Assembly: GCA_021730285.1 (NCBI GenBank)
Contig: CP082962.1
Span: 1,426,001 to 1,490,000, forward strand
Direction of reading: 5' to 3'
Source of the DNA: Desulfovibrio sp. JY
GTDB lineage: Bacteria > Desulfobacterota > Desulfovibrionia > Desulfovibrionales > Desulfovibrionaceae
DNA length: 64,000 bases
Shown: positions 49,859-59,655 of the stretch, piece after piece
Numbering within the stretch: the stretch's first letter is position 1
How the letters are laid out: every line of letters begins with the position of its first letter
The notes under the pieces: generated by a model
The model's input: the letters and a program-made list of their open reading frames with translations, nothing else
Told to the model about the DNA's origin: nothing
The model's database searches: none
Position numbers and translations under genes: made by a program

Positions 49859-51085
49859 GTGACCAACCCGGTGCGCGTGTGGCGGCGGGTGATCGCTTCC
49901 CCCTTTGCCACAGCCTTGTTATTGGTCGCGGCCATTCTCATTTTGGCCACGGCCGGGTTCTATTACCTGGAGCTGCGCCACAACCCCGATAAGACCCTTT
50001 TCGACGCCCTGTGGTGGGCCATGGTCACCCTGACCACGGTCGGGTATGGCGACATCGTGCCGGGCACGGTCGCCGGCCGGCTGATCGGCATGGTCATCAT
50101 GGTCGCCGGCATCGGCGTCATGGCGGCCTTGAGCGCCAATCTGGCCTCGGTGCTCATCGAACGCAAAAACCGCAAAAGCCAGGGGCTCCTGCCTGTGAAA
50201 ACCGCCGGACACAGCCTTGTTTTGGGTTTCAATGCCCAGGCCCCGGAGCTGCTCCGGGCGCTCATCGCCTCGGCCCCGGCCGGGATAACGCCGGCCGTGG
50301 TGCTGGTTGCGACCATCACCCCGGAAGCCTTTGCCGAGCTTTCCGCCGACATCGGCCAGGGCGAACGGCTGGCCTTTTGCCGGGGCAATCCGGCCAACGA
50401 GCTGACGCTTGGCCGCGCCTCCCCGGCCACTGCCCGGGCCGCCTACATCCTGTCCCAGGACGGCCTCACCCGGGAGGACGCGGACCAGCAAAGCCTGCTT
50501 GCCGCCCTGACCGTCAAGAGCCTGGCCCCCAAGCTGCGGCTCTACGCCGAGGCCATGCTCGAATCCAACCGCAAGCACTTAAGCCGCGCCGGCGTGGACG
50601 TGACGCTCATCCCCGGCGAACTGGCCGGACGGGCGCTCGGGGCCATGGGCGAACACCCGGCCCTGTGGCATTTTCTGGAGCACCTGCTCGGCCATCCGGG
50701 CGAGCGGCCCATGCACGCCCGCAACCTTACCGCCGAGGAAAAGGGCCTGCCCTGGTCCCAGCTCGTCGGCCGCGCCCTGGCGGCCGGGGGCGGCGAACTG
50801 CCGGTGGCCGTGTTCCGGCTGCCCCGCGACATCGCCATAAAGGACCTGCTGGACGTGGACGCGGCCCTGGACAGCTTCATCTTGGAGATGCTGACGGCCT
50901 ACGGCCAGGACGGCCGCATCGCCAGCCAGGGGCCGAGCGTGGTGGTCAATCCCGGCGACGGGGTTGCGCTGACCGGCTTTGACGGCCTGATCGCCTTGCG
51001 CATGGGCGGGGAGGCGCGGGGACACGACGCGCCGGCCGCCGCGCCCGCATCGGCGCCGCAGCCGGGCGCGGGAGGGCGGTCATGA
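49859..51085 (+). CDS. two-helix potassium channel with RCK-like cytoplasmic domain
   Basis: A 408-residue protein starting at GTG 49859 with a GAGGCGAG site. Membrane helix 1 (ATALLLVAAILILATAGFYY) and helix 2 (LIGMVIMVAGIGVMAALSA) flank the pore with the K+ filter TVGYGD. A Rossmann/RCK-type region (about 115-390) follows, without a clear GxGxxG. Its stop overlaps the next gene, a cyclic-nucleotide-binding protein, in ATGA, so they likely work together. Confidence 0.88.
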   Translation: MTNPVRVWRRVIASPFATALLLVAAILILATAGFYYLELRHNPDKTLFDALWWAMVTLTTVGYGDIVPGTVAGRLIGMVIMVAGIGVMAALSANLASVLIERKNRKSQGLLPVKTAGHSLVLGFNAQAPELLRALIASAPAGITPAVVLVATITPEAFAELSADIGQGERLAFCRGNPANELTLGRASPATARAAYILSQDGLTREDADQQSLLAALTVKSLAPKLRLYAEAMLESNRKHLSRAGVDVTLIPGELAGRALGAMGEHPALWHFLEHLLGHPGERPMHARNLTAEEKGLPWSQLVGRALAAGGGELPVAVFRLPRDIAIKDLLDVDAALDSFILEMLTAYGQDGRIASQGPSVVVNPGDGVALTGFDGLIALRMGGEARGHDAPAAAPASAPQPGAGGRS

Positions 51086-51606
51086 GCGGGGATTCCTGGA
51101 CCAGGGCCGAGCTTTTCGCCGGGCTGTCCCCGGAGGATCTGGCCGCCGTGCACCCGTCCTTCGACACCGTGGAGCTGTCGGCCGGCCAGGACGTCATCGT
51201 CGAGGGCGAGCCCGGCGACGACATGTTCATCCTGGTCTCGGGCAAGGTGCGGGTGCGCAAATCCATGGTGCTCAAGGGCATCGCCGTGCCGGCCCTGGAC
51301 GCCGAGGCCGGCGGCAAGACGCTCTGCGAACTCTCCGACGCCCAGAGCCCCTTTTTCGGCGAGATGGCGCTGCTCGACCGCGACATCCGCTCGGCCAGCG
51401 TCACCTGTCTGACCGACTGCCGTTTTTTGCGTATCGACCGCGACCGGTTTTTCGCCCTGATCGCCGCCCGGCCGGACATCGGCGTGCGCATGGTCACGAC
51501 GCTGGCCAGGCGACTGGCCAAGGTGGTGCGCAAGAATAACGAGGACCTGGTCAAGCTGACCACAGCCCTGGCCCTGGTGCTCAGCCGCCGCGACCGGGGG
51601 CGTTGA
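51082..51606 (+). CDS. cyclic-nucleotide-binding domain protein
   Basis: A 174-residue protein that is almost entirely one cNMP-binding (CAP-like) domain. The phosphate-binding cassette reads FFGEMALLDRDIRSASV, keeping the Glu and Arg used for cyclic nucleotide. No DNA-binding helix-turn-helix is attached. Co-translation with the K+ channel suggests it senses cAMP or cGMP for that channel. Confidence 0.85.
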   Translation: MSGDSWTRAELFAGLSPEDLAAVHPSFDTVELSAGQDVIVEGEPGDDMFILVSGKVRVRKSMVLKGIAVPALDAEAGGKTLCELSDAQSPFFGEMALLDRDIRSASVTCLTDCRFLRIDRDRFFALIAARPDIGVRMVTTLARRLAKVVRKNNEDLVKLTTALALVLSRRDRGR

Positions 51607-51614
51607 CCGGGCCC

Positions 51615-52082
51615 CTACCTCCCCTTGCGCTGATACCGTCCCATGAGCGTGGCCGAGGCCAGGATATGGCCCTTGGCCGCGCGCAAAAGCTCCCCCTTGG
51701 TCGCTCCGGGGGCCAGGTCGAGCATGGCGTCGAGGGCGTAGAGCGTGAAAAAGTAGCGGTGGACGCCGCGTGGCGGACAGGGACCGCCGTAGCCGCAGCG
51801 ACCCCAGCTGTTGCGGCCGGACATGCTTCCGTCGGGATAGCGTTCCGCGCTGTGCAGCCCTTCGGGCAGGCCGGGAGTGGCCGGGGAGAGGTTGTAGAGC
51901 ACGAAATGATCCCACACCCCGGCCGGGGCGTCGGGATCGTCGCAGACAAGCGCCAGGCTTCCCGTGGTTTTCGGGACATCGCCGAAGGTCAGGGGCGGGG
52001 ATATGTCCGCACCGTCGCAGGTGTGGCGCTCGGGAATGCCGCCCTCATGGACAAAGGCCGTGGAAGTCAGGGTCATGGCCAT
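51615..52082 (-). CDS. YbhB/YbcL-type PEBP-family protein
   Basis: A 155-residue protein with an AGGAG ribosome site before the ATG at 52082. The conserved PEBP core has CDGADISPPLTF, DDPDAPAG, and GRCGYGGPCPPRGVHRYFF. Bacterial members are small cytosolic or periplasmic proteins of unclear role. It is convergent with the cNMP protein. Confidence 0.9.
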   Translation of the reverse strand: MAMTLTSTAFVHEGGIPERHTCDGADISPPLTFGDVPKTTGSLALVCDDPDAPAGVWDHFVLYNLSPATPGLPEGLHSAERYPDGSMSGRNSWGRCGYGGPCPPRGVHRYFFTLYALDAMLDLAPGATKGELLRAAKGHILASATLMGRYQRKGR

Positions 52083-52192
52083 GGCGCGCTCCTTGGGCTG
52101 TTGCGACCGGCCCGGCAGATGGCTTGTCACGGGTCCCGGCCGGGGGAGTCTCCCCGGCCGGATGCTCGGGGAAGGGGAAAAGCCCCTTCCGG

Positions 52193-53467
52193 TCAATCGT
52201 CGAAATTACCCTCCGGTCCCTTGTCGCGGCTCATGCCCGCCGCGCGCGCGGCAATCTTGTCACGGGTCCAGTCGGCCGGGTTTTCGATGCGGTCGGCCTT
52301 GGGGCCGAGGTCGTAGGAACCGGCCGTGGTCAGGGCGTCGATGCAAAGCGGCGCGGTGTCGGCGGCATTGAAGACGTCGGTCAGGAGCCAGGAGACGAAT
52401 TCCGCCACGGCCCCGGCCATCCGCTCGCGCACCGCCGTCGGCTGGGCGAGGAGCTTGTGCTCGAAGGCGCAGTTGAGCTTCTTGTAGTCCCCGGCCTTGA
52501 GCGCCTTGCCGTCGGCATAGGCCACCATCTGCTCCCACAGTTCCGGGGAAACGCCCTTGTCGGGTTCCTTGATGAAGTTTCCGGCCGCGTCCATGATGGC
52601 GTTGCCGTAGTCGTTGACGGCCACGCCCCAGGAAATCATCTGCAGGGCCGTGGCCACGTTGGCCTTGGTCGTGGCGGTCTTGGCCGCGATCTCCTTGAGC
52701 TTTTCCGAGGAATTGCCCGAGGTGCCGTGCTGGGCGCCGGAGATGCCGTAGGGGGCCAGGGCCTCGTGGATGCGGGCGGTAAGCTCCACCTGGATGCCGT
52801 TGCCCGAGGCCTCGATGCCGTGGGTGGTGCCGTTGTTGAGCGCGATCCAGTCCGGGTGCACGCCGTTGGCGTTTAGGCCCCTGATGAGAAAAAGCGCTTC
52901 CTCGGGCGTGGACAACCCGTCCTTGCCCTTGATCTCGCCCACTTCCGTCTCGTAGCCGGCCCAGGACGGCACGAACGGGGCCAGTTCGAGGTTGGCGATC
53001 AGGTTGTCGGCGTCGGGCAGGTGGGAGGCGTCGATGGCGATGGAGGTGATGCCGGCCTCGAACAGCGTCGGAATCTCCACCTTGGCCTCGGCCACGTCGC
53101 CGGGCTTTTTGATGCCGTAGTGGTCGGCGTGGATGGCGACCGGCACGGTGATGCCCAGTTCGTTGGCGGCCTGGTCGGCCTGGCGGGCGATGTTCCACAT
53201 GGAGACGTCGCAGTAGTTGGACTCGGACCGGGCGATTTCCAGGATGATGGCGGCGTTCGCCCGCTGGGCGGCCATGAGCGCCCCGCGCAGCACGAAGCTG
53301 TTGCGGGAGTTGGCGGCGATGGTCATGGCGTGGCCTTTCTTGATCATGCCCCTATCCACGGCCTTGCCGCTGACGATAAGCGCCCGGGAATTGGGAAAAA
53401 GCTTTTTGATGTTGGGCGGGCGGCCCACGGCCAGGGCCTGTTCAAACGCGGGGTCCGTCTTGGTCAT
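52193..53467 (-). CDS. class II fructose-bisphosphate aldolase-like protein
   Basis: A 424-residue protein with class II aldolase features: AIHADHYGIKKP supplies the zinc His/Asp motif, and the later GISGAQHGTSGNSSE is the substrate and metal loop. Members of about this length split fructose-1,6-bisphosphate in glycolysis or gluconeogenesis; a related tagatose activity cannot be excluded. Confidence 0.9.
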   Translation of the reverse strand: MTKTDPAFEQALAVGRPPNIKKLFPNSRALIVSGKAVDRGMIKKGHAMTIAANSRNSFVLRGALMAAQRANAAIILEIARSESNYCDVSMWNIARQADQAANELGITVPVAIHADHYGIKKPGDVAEAKVEIPTLFEAGITSIAIDASHLPDADNLIANLELAPFVPSWAGYETEVGEIKGKDGLSTPEEALFLIRGLNANGVHPDWIALNNGTTHGIEASGNGIQVELTARIHEALAPYGISGAQHGTSGNSSEKLKEIAAKTATTKANVATALQMISWGVAVNDYGNAIMDAAGNFIKEPDKGVSPELWEQMVAYADGKALKAGDYKKLNCAFEHKLLAQPTAVRERMAGAVAEFVSWLLTDVFNAADTAPLCIDALTTAGSYDLGPKADRIENPADWTRDKIAARAAGMSRDKGPEGNFDD

Positions 53468-53566
53468 GCGATCCTCCTTGGCGTCGGGGCGGGCGGGGCC
53501 GGCCGCCTGGGCCGGGCGCGGACCTCCCTGATAGCGCCTGTTTGTTACGATACGGTCTGAGATGTC

Positions 53567-54010
53567 CTAGGCGGCGAACGTATCCGCCAGCTTGTGGCGT
53601 GAAACGATCTCCAGGGCGGCCGGATTGTCGGCCACGGCATTAAGCAGCGCGGCCACGGCCGGGGCGAGCCTGGCCCGTTCGGCCGGTTCCGTGACGGCGG
53701 CGAGCCGGGTCGCCAGATCTTCCAGCCGGGCCAGGTTGGCGTCGGCCGGCGCGGACTGGCAGCGGCCCAGGAAATCGCACGACACCACATCCCCGGGCGT
53801 CTGGGTCGACAGCCCGGCCACGAACACCGCGCCGCCGCAGACGGCGCAGGACAGTTCGCCCGGAGCGCTTTCGGCCACGGGAAACGTCCACTGGGCCGTG
53901 GTGTTGCCGCAGGCGTCGTACTTACGCATGTGGAAAAACGTGCTTTTGGCGGCCCAGCCGAAGTCGGCGTGGGTGGGGTCGTTGACGCAGAAAAGTTTGC
54001 GCGACAGCAT
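53567..54010 (-). CDS. Cys-rich hypothetical protein
   Basis: A 147-residue protein starting MLSRKLFCVNDPTHADFGWA after AGGAGC. Cys pairs in LSCAVCGG and nearby Cys (KYDACGN, VSCDFLGRC) suggest a zinc-binding site. The second half is Ala-rich and helical. I do not recognise the family. Confidence 0.75.
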   Translation of the reverse strand: MLSRKLFCVNDPTHADFGWAAKSTFFHMRKYDACGNTTAQWTFPVAESAPGELSCAVCGGAVFVAGLSTQTPGDVVSCDFLGRCQSAPADANLARLEDLATRLAAVTEPAERARLAPAVAALLNAVADNPAALEIVSRHKLADTFAA

Positions 54011-54187
54011 GCTCGCTCCTTTTGCCCCGACACGGGGCGCATCGTTTGCAGCAATAGTACGGCCGGCGGAAACAATCAACAAATCGCCCGCAATTCCCCT
54101 TACGGGCAGGGGTTTTCCCTTTCAATGACAACCGCTTTCTGATAGCGCCTTGCCACGCCGGATACTGTCGACCGGCCGGGAGCAAGC

Positions 54188-55090
54188 GTGGCCGGATACC
54201 TGTACGTTTTGTGCGCCGCCTCGTTGTGGGGGCTTATCGGGCCGCTGTCCAAGCTGTCGTTCGCCGCCGGCATGGACACGGTGGAAGTCGCCTTCTGGCG
54301 CACCACCCTGGCCTGGTTTTTCTTCGCCGGCCAGGCCATCGCCGGGAAGGAAGTCCGCATCGCCCCCCGCGACCTGCCCGCCGTGGCCGGATTCGGCGTG
54401 TGCGGCATCGCCGGGCTGTTCGGGGCCTATGTCGTGGCCGTGGAAGCCGGCGGAGCGGCGCTGGCCTCGGTGCTGCTCTACACCGCCCCGGCCTGGGTGG
54501 CGCTTCTGTCCTGGTTTTTCCTCAAGGAACCCATGGGCGGCTACAAGGTGGCCGCCGTCGTCGCCACCATCGTCGGTGTGGCCGGCATCAGTCTCGGGCC
54601 GGGCGCAAGCGGCCATGCGGCCATCGGGAGCAAAGCCATCGTCTTCGGTCTGCTCTCCGGAATCACCTACGCGCTGTATTACATCTTCGGGAAATACTAC
54701 CTGGGCCGCTACCGCACCCCGACGCTGTTCCTCTACGCCCTGCCCGTGGGGTCGCTGACGCTTTTGCCCTTTGTCCACTTCACCCGGCCGACCCTGGCCG
54801 GAGCCGTACCGTGCGTGGCCCTGGCCATCTTCTCCACCTACGCCGCCTACTCGATCTACTACGCCGGGCTGCGGCGTCTGGAAGCCACCCGGGCCGCCGT
54901 GGTGGCCACCATGGAGCCGGTCATCGCCGCCATCCTGGCCTATGCCATGTTCGGCGAGCGCTTCGACTTCGTGGGCTACCTCGGGGCCGGACTCATCCTC
55001 GCCTCGGTGCTCATGACCATCTGGGACGGGGCGCGCCAGCGCTTTCGCGCGCCGCTGCCCACCCCGACCGGGCAGCAGGACAAAGGCTAA
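54188..55090 (+). CDS. EamA/DMT-family transporter
   Basis: A 300-residue protein starting at GTG 54188, with about ten membrane helices in two EamA repeats. The second repeat has TRAAVVATMEPVIAAILAY, the common glutamate motif of these exporters. Substrate unknown. Confidence 0.88.
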   Translation: MAGYLYVLCAASLWGLIGPLSKLSFAAGMDTVEVAFWRTTLAWFFFAGQAIAGKEVRIAPRDLPAVAGFGVCGIAGLFGAYVVAVEAGGAALASVLLYTAPAWVALLSWFFLKEPMGGYKVAAVVATIVGVAGISLGPGASGHAAIGSKAIVFGLLSGITYALYYIFGKYYLGRYRTPTLFLYALPVGSLTLLPFVHFTRPTLAGAVPCVALAIFSTYAAYSIYYAGLRRLEATRAAVVATMEPVIAAILAYAMFGERFDFVGYLGAGLILASVLMTIWDGARQRFRAPLPTPTGQQDKG

Positions 55091-55163
55091 AGAACGCCAC
55101 GCCCCCGGCCGATCGATTTATGGGGAGCCCCGCCCGAAAGCAGCACGCGGCTGGGAAACGGCC

Positions 55164-55487
55164 ATGAGCGAAATCGACCCGACGCAATCCGCCAATCCAT
55201 TGCCGGCGCAAACGCCCGAGACGACCGGGACGTCGGCAAGTTCCCGTCCAGCCGCCCCCAGCCGCGACACGCCCCTTTCCGATGCCGACACGGTCAGCAT
55301 CGAGGCGCTTTTCCCCACCCGCAACATCCGTCTCGTCATCGACCAGGCCACCAACATCGTCCAGGTCGTGGTCCGCGACGCCGCCACGGGCAAGGTGCTG
55401 CGCAAGCTCCCCGACGACGACTGGCTCAAGGTCGTCCGGGAACTGCGCGCCTTTGCCAGCGAAGCGATCATTGATCGGAAAGCCTAG
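55164..55487 (+). CDS. FlaG-like flagellar protein
   Basis: A 107-residue protein with a Ser/Thr/Pro-rich N-terminus (residues 1-45) and a C-terminal FlaG-like domain (IRLVIDQATNIVQVVVRD..KVLRKLPDDDWL). FlaG proteins influence filament length. It is 73 bp after the transporter gene and is not in a flagellar cluster. Confidence 0.78.
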   Translation: MSEIDPTQSANPLPAQTPETTGTSASSRPAAPSRDTPLSDADTVSIEALFPTRNIRLVIDQATNIVQVVVRDAATGKVLRKLPDDDWLKVVRELRAFASEAIIDRKA

Positions 55488-55517
55488 GCGGGAGGGGAAG
55501 GAAGATGCCTCCGGCGG

Positions 55518-55573
55518 GCAGGAGAGGCGGGCCTCTCCTGCACCTCTCCTCCGGGGGGCTTGATGCCCCCCGG
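55518..55573. repeat. type II palindrome copy after flaG
   Basis: GCAGGAGAGGC/gg/GCCTCTCCTGC (55518-55541) and CCGGGGGGC/ttgat/GCCCCCCGG (55551-55573). The first matches the hairpin at 11865 with a compensated G:C to A:T change and follows the same GCCTCCGGCG lead-in. Confidence 0.85.
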
Positions 55574-55618
55574 ACCCCTGGATGGGCTAACTGGCCGAGA
55601 AACAACGCTTGCCACAGG

Positions 55619-55652
55619 ATTCGAAACATTCTAACATCGAAACATGTCGAAT
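55619..55652. promoter_or_regulatory. likely operator of the ArsR-type regulator
   Basis: The inverted repeat ATTCGA (55619-55624) / TCGAAT (55647-55652) spans the ATG at 55644, and TCGAAACAT is repeated directly at 55621 and 55637. This suggests autorepression. Confidence 0.55.
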
Positions 55653-56021
55653 TGTGAAATCGCGGAAGCGGAAGCCGAGAAGCGCCTGCTCGCCGCGGCC
55701 AAGGTGTTCAAATGCTTGTCCAACCCGCACCGACTGACGATTTTTCTCAGGATAGCGAGTTGCATGGGCGTTGGATCCAACTGCGAGACCAATGACGCGG
55801 AACTCGCCCAATACCAGTTCGAACACGCCAAGGCCCTTGGCCTTGCGCCGTCCACGGTGTCGCATCATTTCAAGGAGCTGCGCGAGGCGGGCCTCGTCCG
55901 CATGGCCCGCCAGGGCAAGACCGTGCGCTGCTGGATCGACGCCGCGACCCTCGAACTCGCCAGGGAAACGCTCGGCGCAAGCCCGTTCGCCCCGGCCCCT
56001 GCAGAAACGAAACCGGAGTAA
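55644..56021 (+). CDS. ArsR-family transcriptional regulator
   Basis: A 125-residue winged-helix repressor. The HTH lies around LAPSTVSHHFKELREAGLV (residues 72-90). Cys residues in MSNCEIAE and SNCETND and in ASCMG could sense metal or redox, but no canonical metal site is complete. It is followed 3 bp later by the flavoprotein gene. Confidence 0.9.
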   Translation: MSNCEIAEAEAEKRLLAAAKVFKCLSNPHRLTIFLRIASCMGVGSNCETNDAELAQYQFEHAKALGLAPSTVSHHFKELREAGLVRMARQGKTVRCWIDAATLELARETLGASPFAPAPAETKPE

Positions 56022-56024
56022 ATT

Positions 56025-56615
56025 TTGTCTACAAGGATTCTTTTCCTCCACGGCAGTCCCCGCCCACAGGGCAATACCCGCGCAGCGGCTCACATCGCCA
56101 TGGAAGAGCTTACGTCTCTGGGAATAACGGCCGATGGCGTCGAAACCGCCAAACTCACGTTCAAACATCCCGGCTGCGTCAGTTGCTACCAGTGCCAGCA
56201 GTCGGAGGCCTACGGTTGCCACTTGGACGACGCTGTCGCCAGGGTCGTGGCCAGCATTCCGAACTATGACGCGTTGGTGCTCGCTACGCCCGTTTACTCG
56301 TTCAGCTTCCCCGCGCAAATGAAGATTGTCATCGATCGGATGTTCAGCCTGATCAAGTTTACCGAGACGGGAAGCTGGCGGAGTCCGCTTACCGGCAAGC
56401 CGATGGGCCTTTTAGCCACGGCCGGCGGTGGCATCGAGTCCAATCTGGCCTTGCTTGAGGCCCAATGGAAGATCATCGCTGAGAAGCTGGGGAGTCCCCT
56501 GTGCTCCTGCCTGCTGCCCTTTACCCAAGGCCCCGGCACCCTGGCCAAAGACGCAGCCGCCGTGATCCAAGTCCGGGAATTTAGCCGGAACCTGGGGAAA
56601 CGCATACTGGGGTAG
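56025..56615 (+). CDS. flavodoxin-like NAD(P)H-dependent oxidoreductase with Cys cluster
   Basis: A 196-residue protein starting at TTG 56025 after GGAGT. HGSPRPQGNT binds the FMN phosphate. A four-Cys segment (PGCVSCYQCQQSEAYGC) is of the type that binds an iron-sulfur cluster in iron-sulfur flavoproteins. It probably reduces a small molecule under ArsR control. Confidence 0.87.
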   Translation: MSTRILFLHGSPRPQGNTRAAAHIAMEELTSLGITADGVETAKLTFKHPGCVSCYQCQQSEAYGCHLDDAVARVVASIPNYDALVLATPVYSFSFPAQMKIVIDRMFSLIKFTETGSWRSPLTGKPMGLLATAGGGIESNLALLEAQWKIIAEKLGSPLCSCLLPFTQGPGTLAKDAAAVIQVREFSRNLGKRILG

Positions 56616-56689
56616 CGGTATTGCACGCCCGAAAAGCCCCCAGGCCTTGTCTCGCGCCTGACAAGCACCATGGAGAAGTTCGGCGAGGG

Positions 56690-57289
56690 TCAGCTCTTTT
56701 TACGGGCGCGCAGGTCGTCGAACTGACGACGCACGGTCTCCAGGCGTTCCCGGTAGCTTTCGGCGTCGCCGTATTCCAGGAAAAAGCGGTAGCGGGAGTG
56801 GACGGAGTTCGGGGTGCGGGCGTGGCGTACCGGGCACCAATACTGTTCGGTGCGGGCGGCCACCTCGCGGACGAAGCCAAGCAGGCCGTTGAAATAACCG
56901 CAATAGACGCAGTTCAGCTTCTCGATCCAGTTCAGATAGGAGAGCGACTGGCGGTCTACAATCATGAAATCGCCGCGTCGCACGCTGGGGATGCCGTAAA
57001 TCGGGAAGCAAATCCGCTGGTAGATGCTGACGGTTATATCCATGAGCACGGCCGGGATGACCGCCCCCCAGATGACTGGGATGGTGAGAATCATCAGGAA
57101 CCCGGATTCATAGACATAGGCCATCCATTTCTTGACCAGAAGCTTGTGTTGCCGCTTGATTTCCCTGGTGAAACGGACCTTTTTGCGCTCGATGGTGTAG
57201 CGGGCTTCACCGCCCGCCTGCTCGAACGCCTCGGCCAATTCCTTTTCCAGGGACTCCATCCGGGCGATGATGTCGTCGATTTTCGTCAT
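56690..57289 (-). CDS. hypothetical membrane-associated protein
   Basis: A 199-residue protein. The N-terminal 50 residues are charged and helical, followed by two hydrophobic helices (FLMILTIPVIWGAVIPAVLM region, about 63-90) and a soluble part with paired Cys (NCVYCGYFNGLLGFVREVAA and WCPVRHA). It resembles an uncharacterised protein type, but I cannot name it. No ribosome site is visible before the ATG at 57289. Confidence 0.72.
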   Translation of the reverse strand: MTKIDDIIARMESLEKELAEAFEQAGGEARYTIERKKVRFTREIKRQHKLLVKKWMAYVYESGFLMILTIPVIWGAVIPAVLMDITVSIYQRICFPIYGIPSVRRGDFMIVDRQSLSYLNWIEKLNCVYCGYFNGLLGFVREVAARTEQYWCPVRHARTPNSVHSRYRFFLEYGDAESYRERLETVRRQFDDLRARKKS

Positions 57290-57310
57290 GGGGGAAAAAT
57301 GCCTCCGGCG

Positions 57311-57426
57311 TTCGGGAGGGGCCAAGCGCCTCCCGGACCCTCCCGAACGGTGAAAACGCGACCAACGCCGCAAGCGATTCCGCGACCATTCCCCTTTTCA
57401 AGGGGCCGGGGCGATGCTCCCCCCGG
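57311..57426. repeat. type II palindrome copy upstream of the membrane protein gene
   Basis: After GCCTCCGGC lies GTTCGGGAGG / CCTCCCGAAC (57311-57320, 57340-57349), then CCCCTT/ttc/AAGGGG (57391-57405) and an imperfect GC hairpin (57406-57426). Confidence 0.7.
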
Positions 57427-57444
57427 ACGCCGGCCGCCTCGTAA

Positions 57445-57712
57445 TTATTTATAATCTTTGTCGGCCGCTTTGACGGCCTGGATAAGGCGCATGAAATCGA
57501 CGCCGGCCTTGTGCAGGTCGGTGTAGTGTTCGGCGTAGTTGATGTCGATGCCGGACATGGACTGGGCGACGCGGATATCGTCGAGGAAGCGTTTGACGTC
57601 GGCCGGGTCGGCGGCGGGGCCGAATTGCTTGGCGACGGCGTCGGTGATCAGGCTGCGGATTTCCTCGGCCTTTTCGGGCCGCAGGCGGGCGATGATGGCG
57701 TCGAGGGTGGGA

Positions 57713-57723
<11 letters not shown>
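57445..57723 (-). CDS. small hypothetical protein after livF
   Basis: A 92-residue helical protein (MDNNPTLDAIIARLRPEKAE...) that overlaps the livF end by 11 bp, so it is translated with the liv operon. No recognised domain. Function unknown. Confidence 0.75.
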
Positions 57724-58429
<706 letters not shown>

Positions 58430-58431
58430 GG

Positions 58432-59655
58432 CTACTCCGAATCGTCCGAACGTTTGCCCAGGCGTGCCGCCGGCCACAGTCCGGCCGGACGCACGATCAT
58501 CATGAGGGCCATGGCCCCGCCGAAAGCCAGCATGCGGTAGAGCTCGAATCCCCGGAACACTTCCGGCAGCGCGACCAGGGCCAGCGCGCCGAGGATGACC
58601 CCGGGGATGGAGCCCATGCCGCCGAGGACCACCATGGCCAGCACCATGGCCGACTCGATGAAGGTGAAGCTCTCGGGGCTGACGAAGCGCATGCGCGCGG
58701 CGAAGAAGGCTCCGGCCAGGCCGCCGAAGACCGCGCCCAGGGCGTAGGCCAGCAGCTTGAAGCGGAAGGTGTCGACGCCCATGAGTTCGGCCGCGGTCTC
58801 GTCCTCGCGGATGGCCTCGAAGGCGCGGCCGATGCGCGAGAAGTTGATGCGGTAGACGGCGATGACGGTGAAAACGGCCAGGGCCAGGATGATGTAGTAG
58901 AGGTATTCGAGCTTGCGCAGATAGAGGTGCTCGAAGGAGAAGGCGCCGTCGGCGAAGCTCGGCACGTAGACGCCCGGGGCCTTGATGCCGAGGATGCCGT
59001 TGGGGCCGCCGGTCAGGTCCATCCAGTTGTTGAGCACGATGCGCACGATCTCGCCGAACCCCAGCGTCACGATGGCCAGATAGTCGCCGCGCATGCGCAG
59101 CGTCGGGTAGCCGATGATGCAGCCGGCCATGGCGGCGAAGGCGGCGCAGACGGGCAGGCACACCCAGAACGGCACGGCGTAGTGCACCGAAAGCAGGGCG
59201 TAGGTGTAGGCCCCGACGCCGTAAAAGGCGATGTAGCCGAGGTCGAGCAGGCCGCACAGCCCGACCACCACGTTGAGCCCCAGGCCCAGGCAGATGTAGA
59301 CCAGGACGTTTATGGCCACGTCCTGGGCATAGCGGTTGGTGAGCATGGGGTAGGCCAGGGCGAAGGCGGCCAGGGGCACGTAGAGCATCCAGCGCGGGGT
59401 TTTCCCCAGCCCTTCGGCCACGGCGTCGCGGGCCTTGCCGAGAGGGTTGAGCACCGGGTCGAGGACGCCGCGCTTGCCGAGGCGGTAGAGCACGAAGCAG
59501 ACGGTGGCGGCCACGGCCACCCGCAGCCAGACCAGAAACGACCTCTCGAAATGGAGTTCGCCGTCGTGGATTCCCAGCAGCGGCCACAGCAGCAGGTAGA
59601 ACCAGGCCAAGCCCAGGCCGAAGTATGCCCAGGATTTCCTAGACCCGCGTGTCAT
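58432..59655 (-). CDS. livM: branched-chain amino acid permease LivM
   Basis: A 407-residue membrane permease with a long N-terminal extension of helices and charged loops before the LivM core (NVLVYICLGLGLNVVVGLCGL). The EAA-like loop IGRAFEAIREDETAAELMG contacts the ATPases. Overlaps livH by 17 bp. Confidence 0.95.
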   Translation of the reverse strand: MTRGSRKSWAYFGLGLAWFYLLLWPLLGIHDGELHFERSFLVWLRVAVAATVCFVLYRLGKRGVLDPVLNPLGKARDAVAEGLGKTPRWMLYVPLAAFALAYPMLTNRYAQDVAINVLVYICLGLGLNVVVGLCGLLDLGYIAFYGVGAYTYALLSVHYAVPFWVCLPVCAAFAAMAGCIIGYPTLRMRGDYLAIVTLGFGEIVRIVLNNWMDLTGGPNGILGIKAPGVYVPSFADGAFSFEHLYLRKLEYLYYIILALAVFTVIAVYRINFSRIGRAFEAIREDETAAELMGVDTFRFKLLAYALGAVFGGLAGAFFAARMRFVSPESFTFIESAMVLAMVVLGGMGSIPGVILGALALVALPEVFRGFELYRMLAFGGAMALMMIVRPAGLWPAARLGKRSDDSE

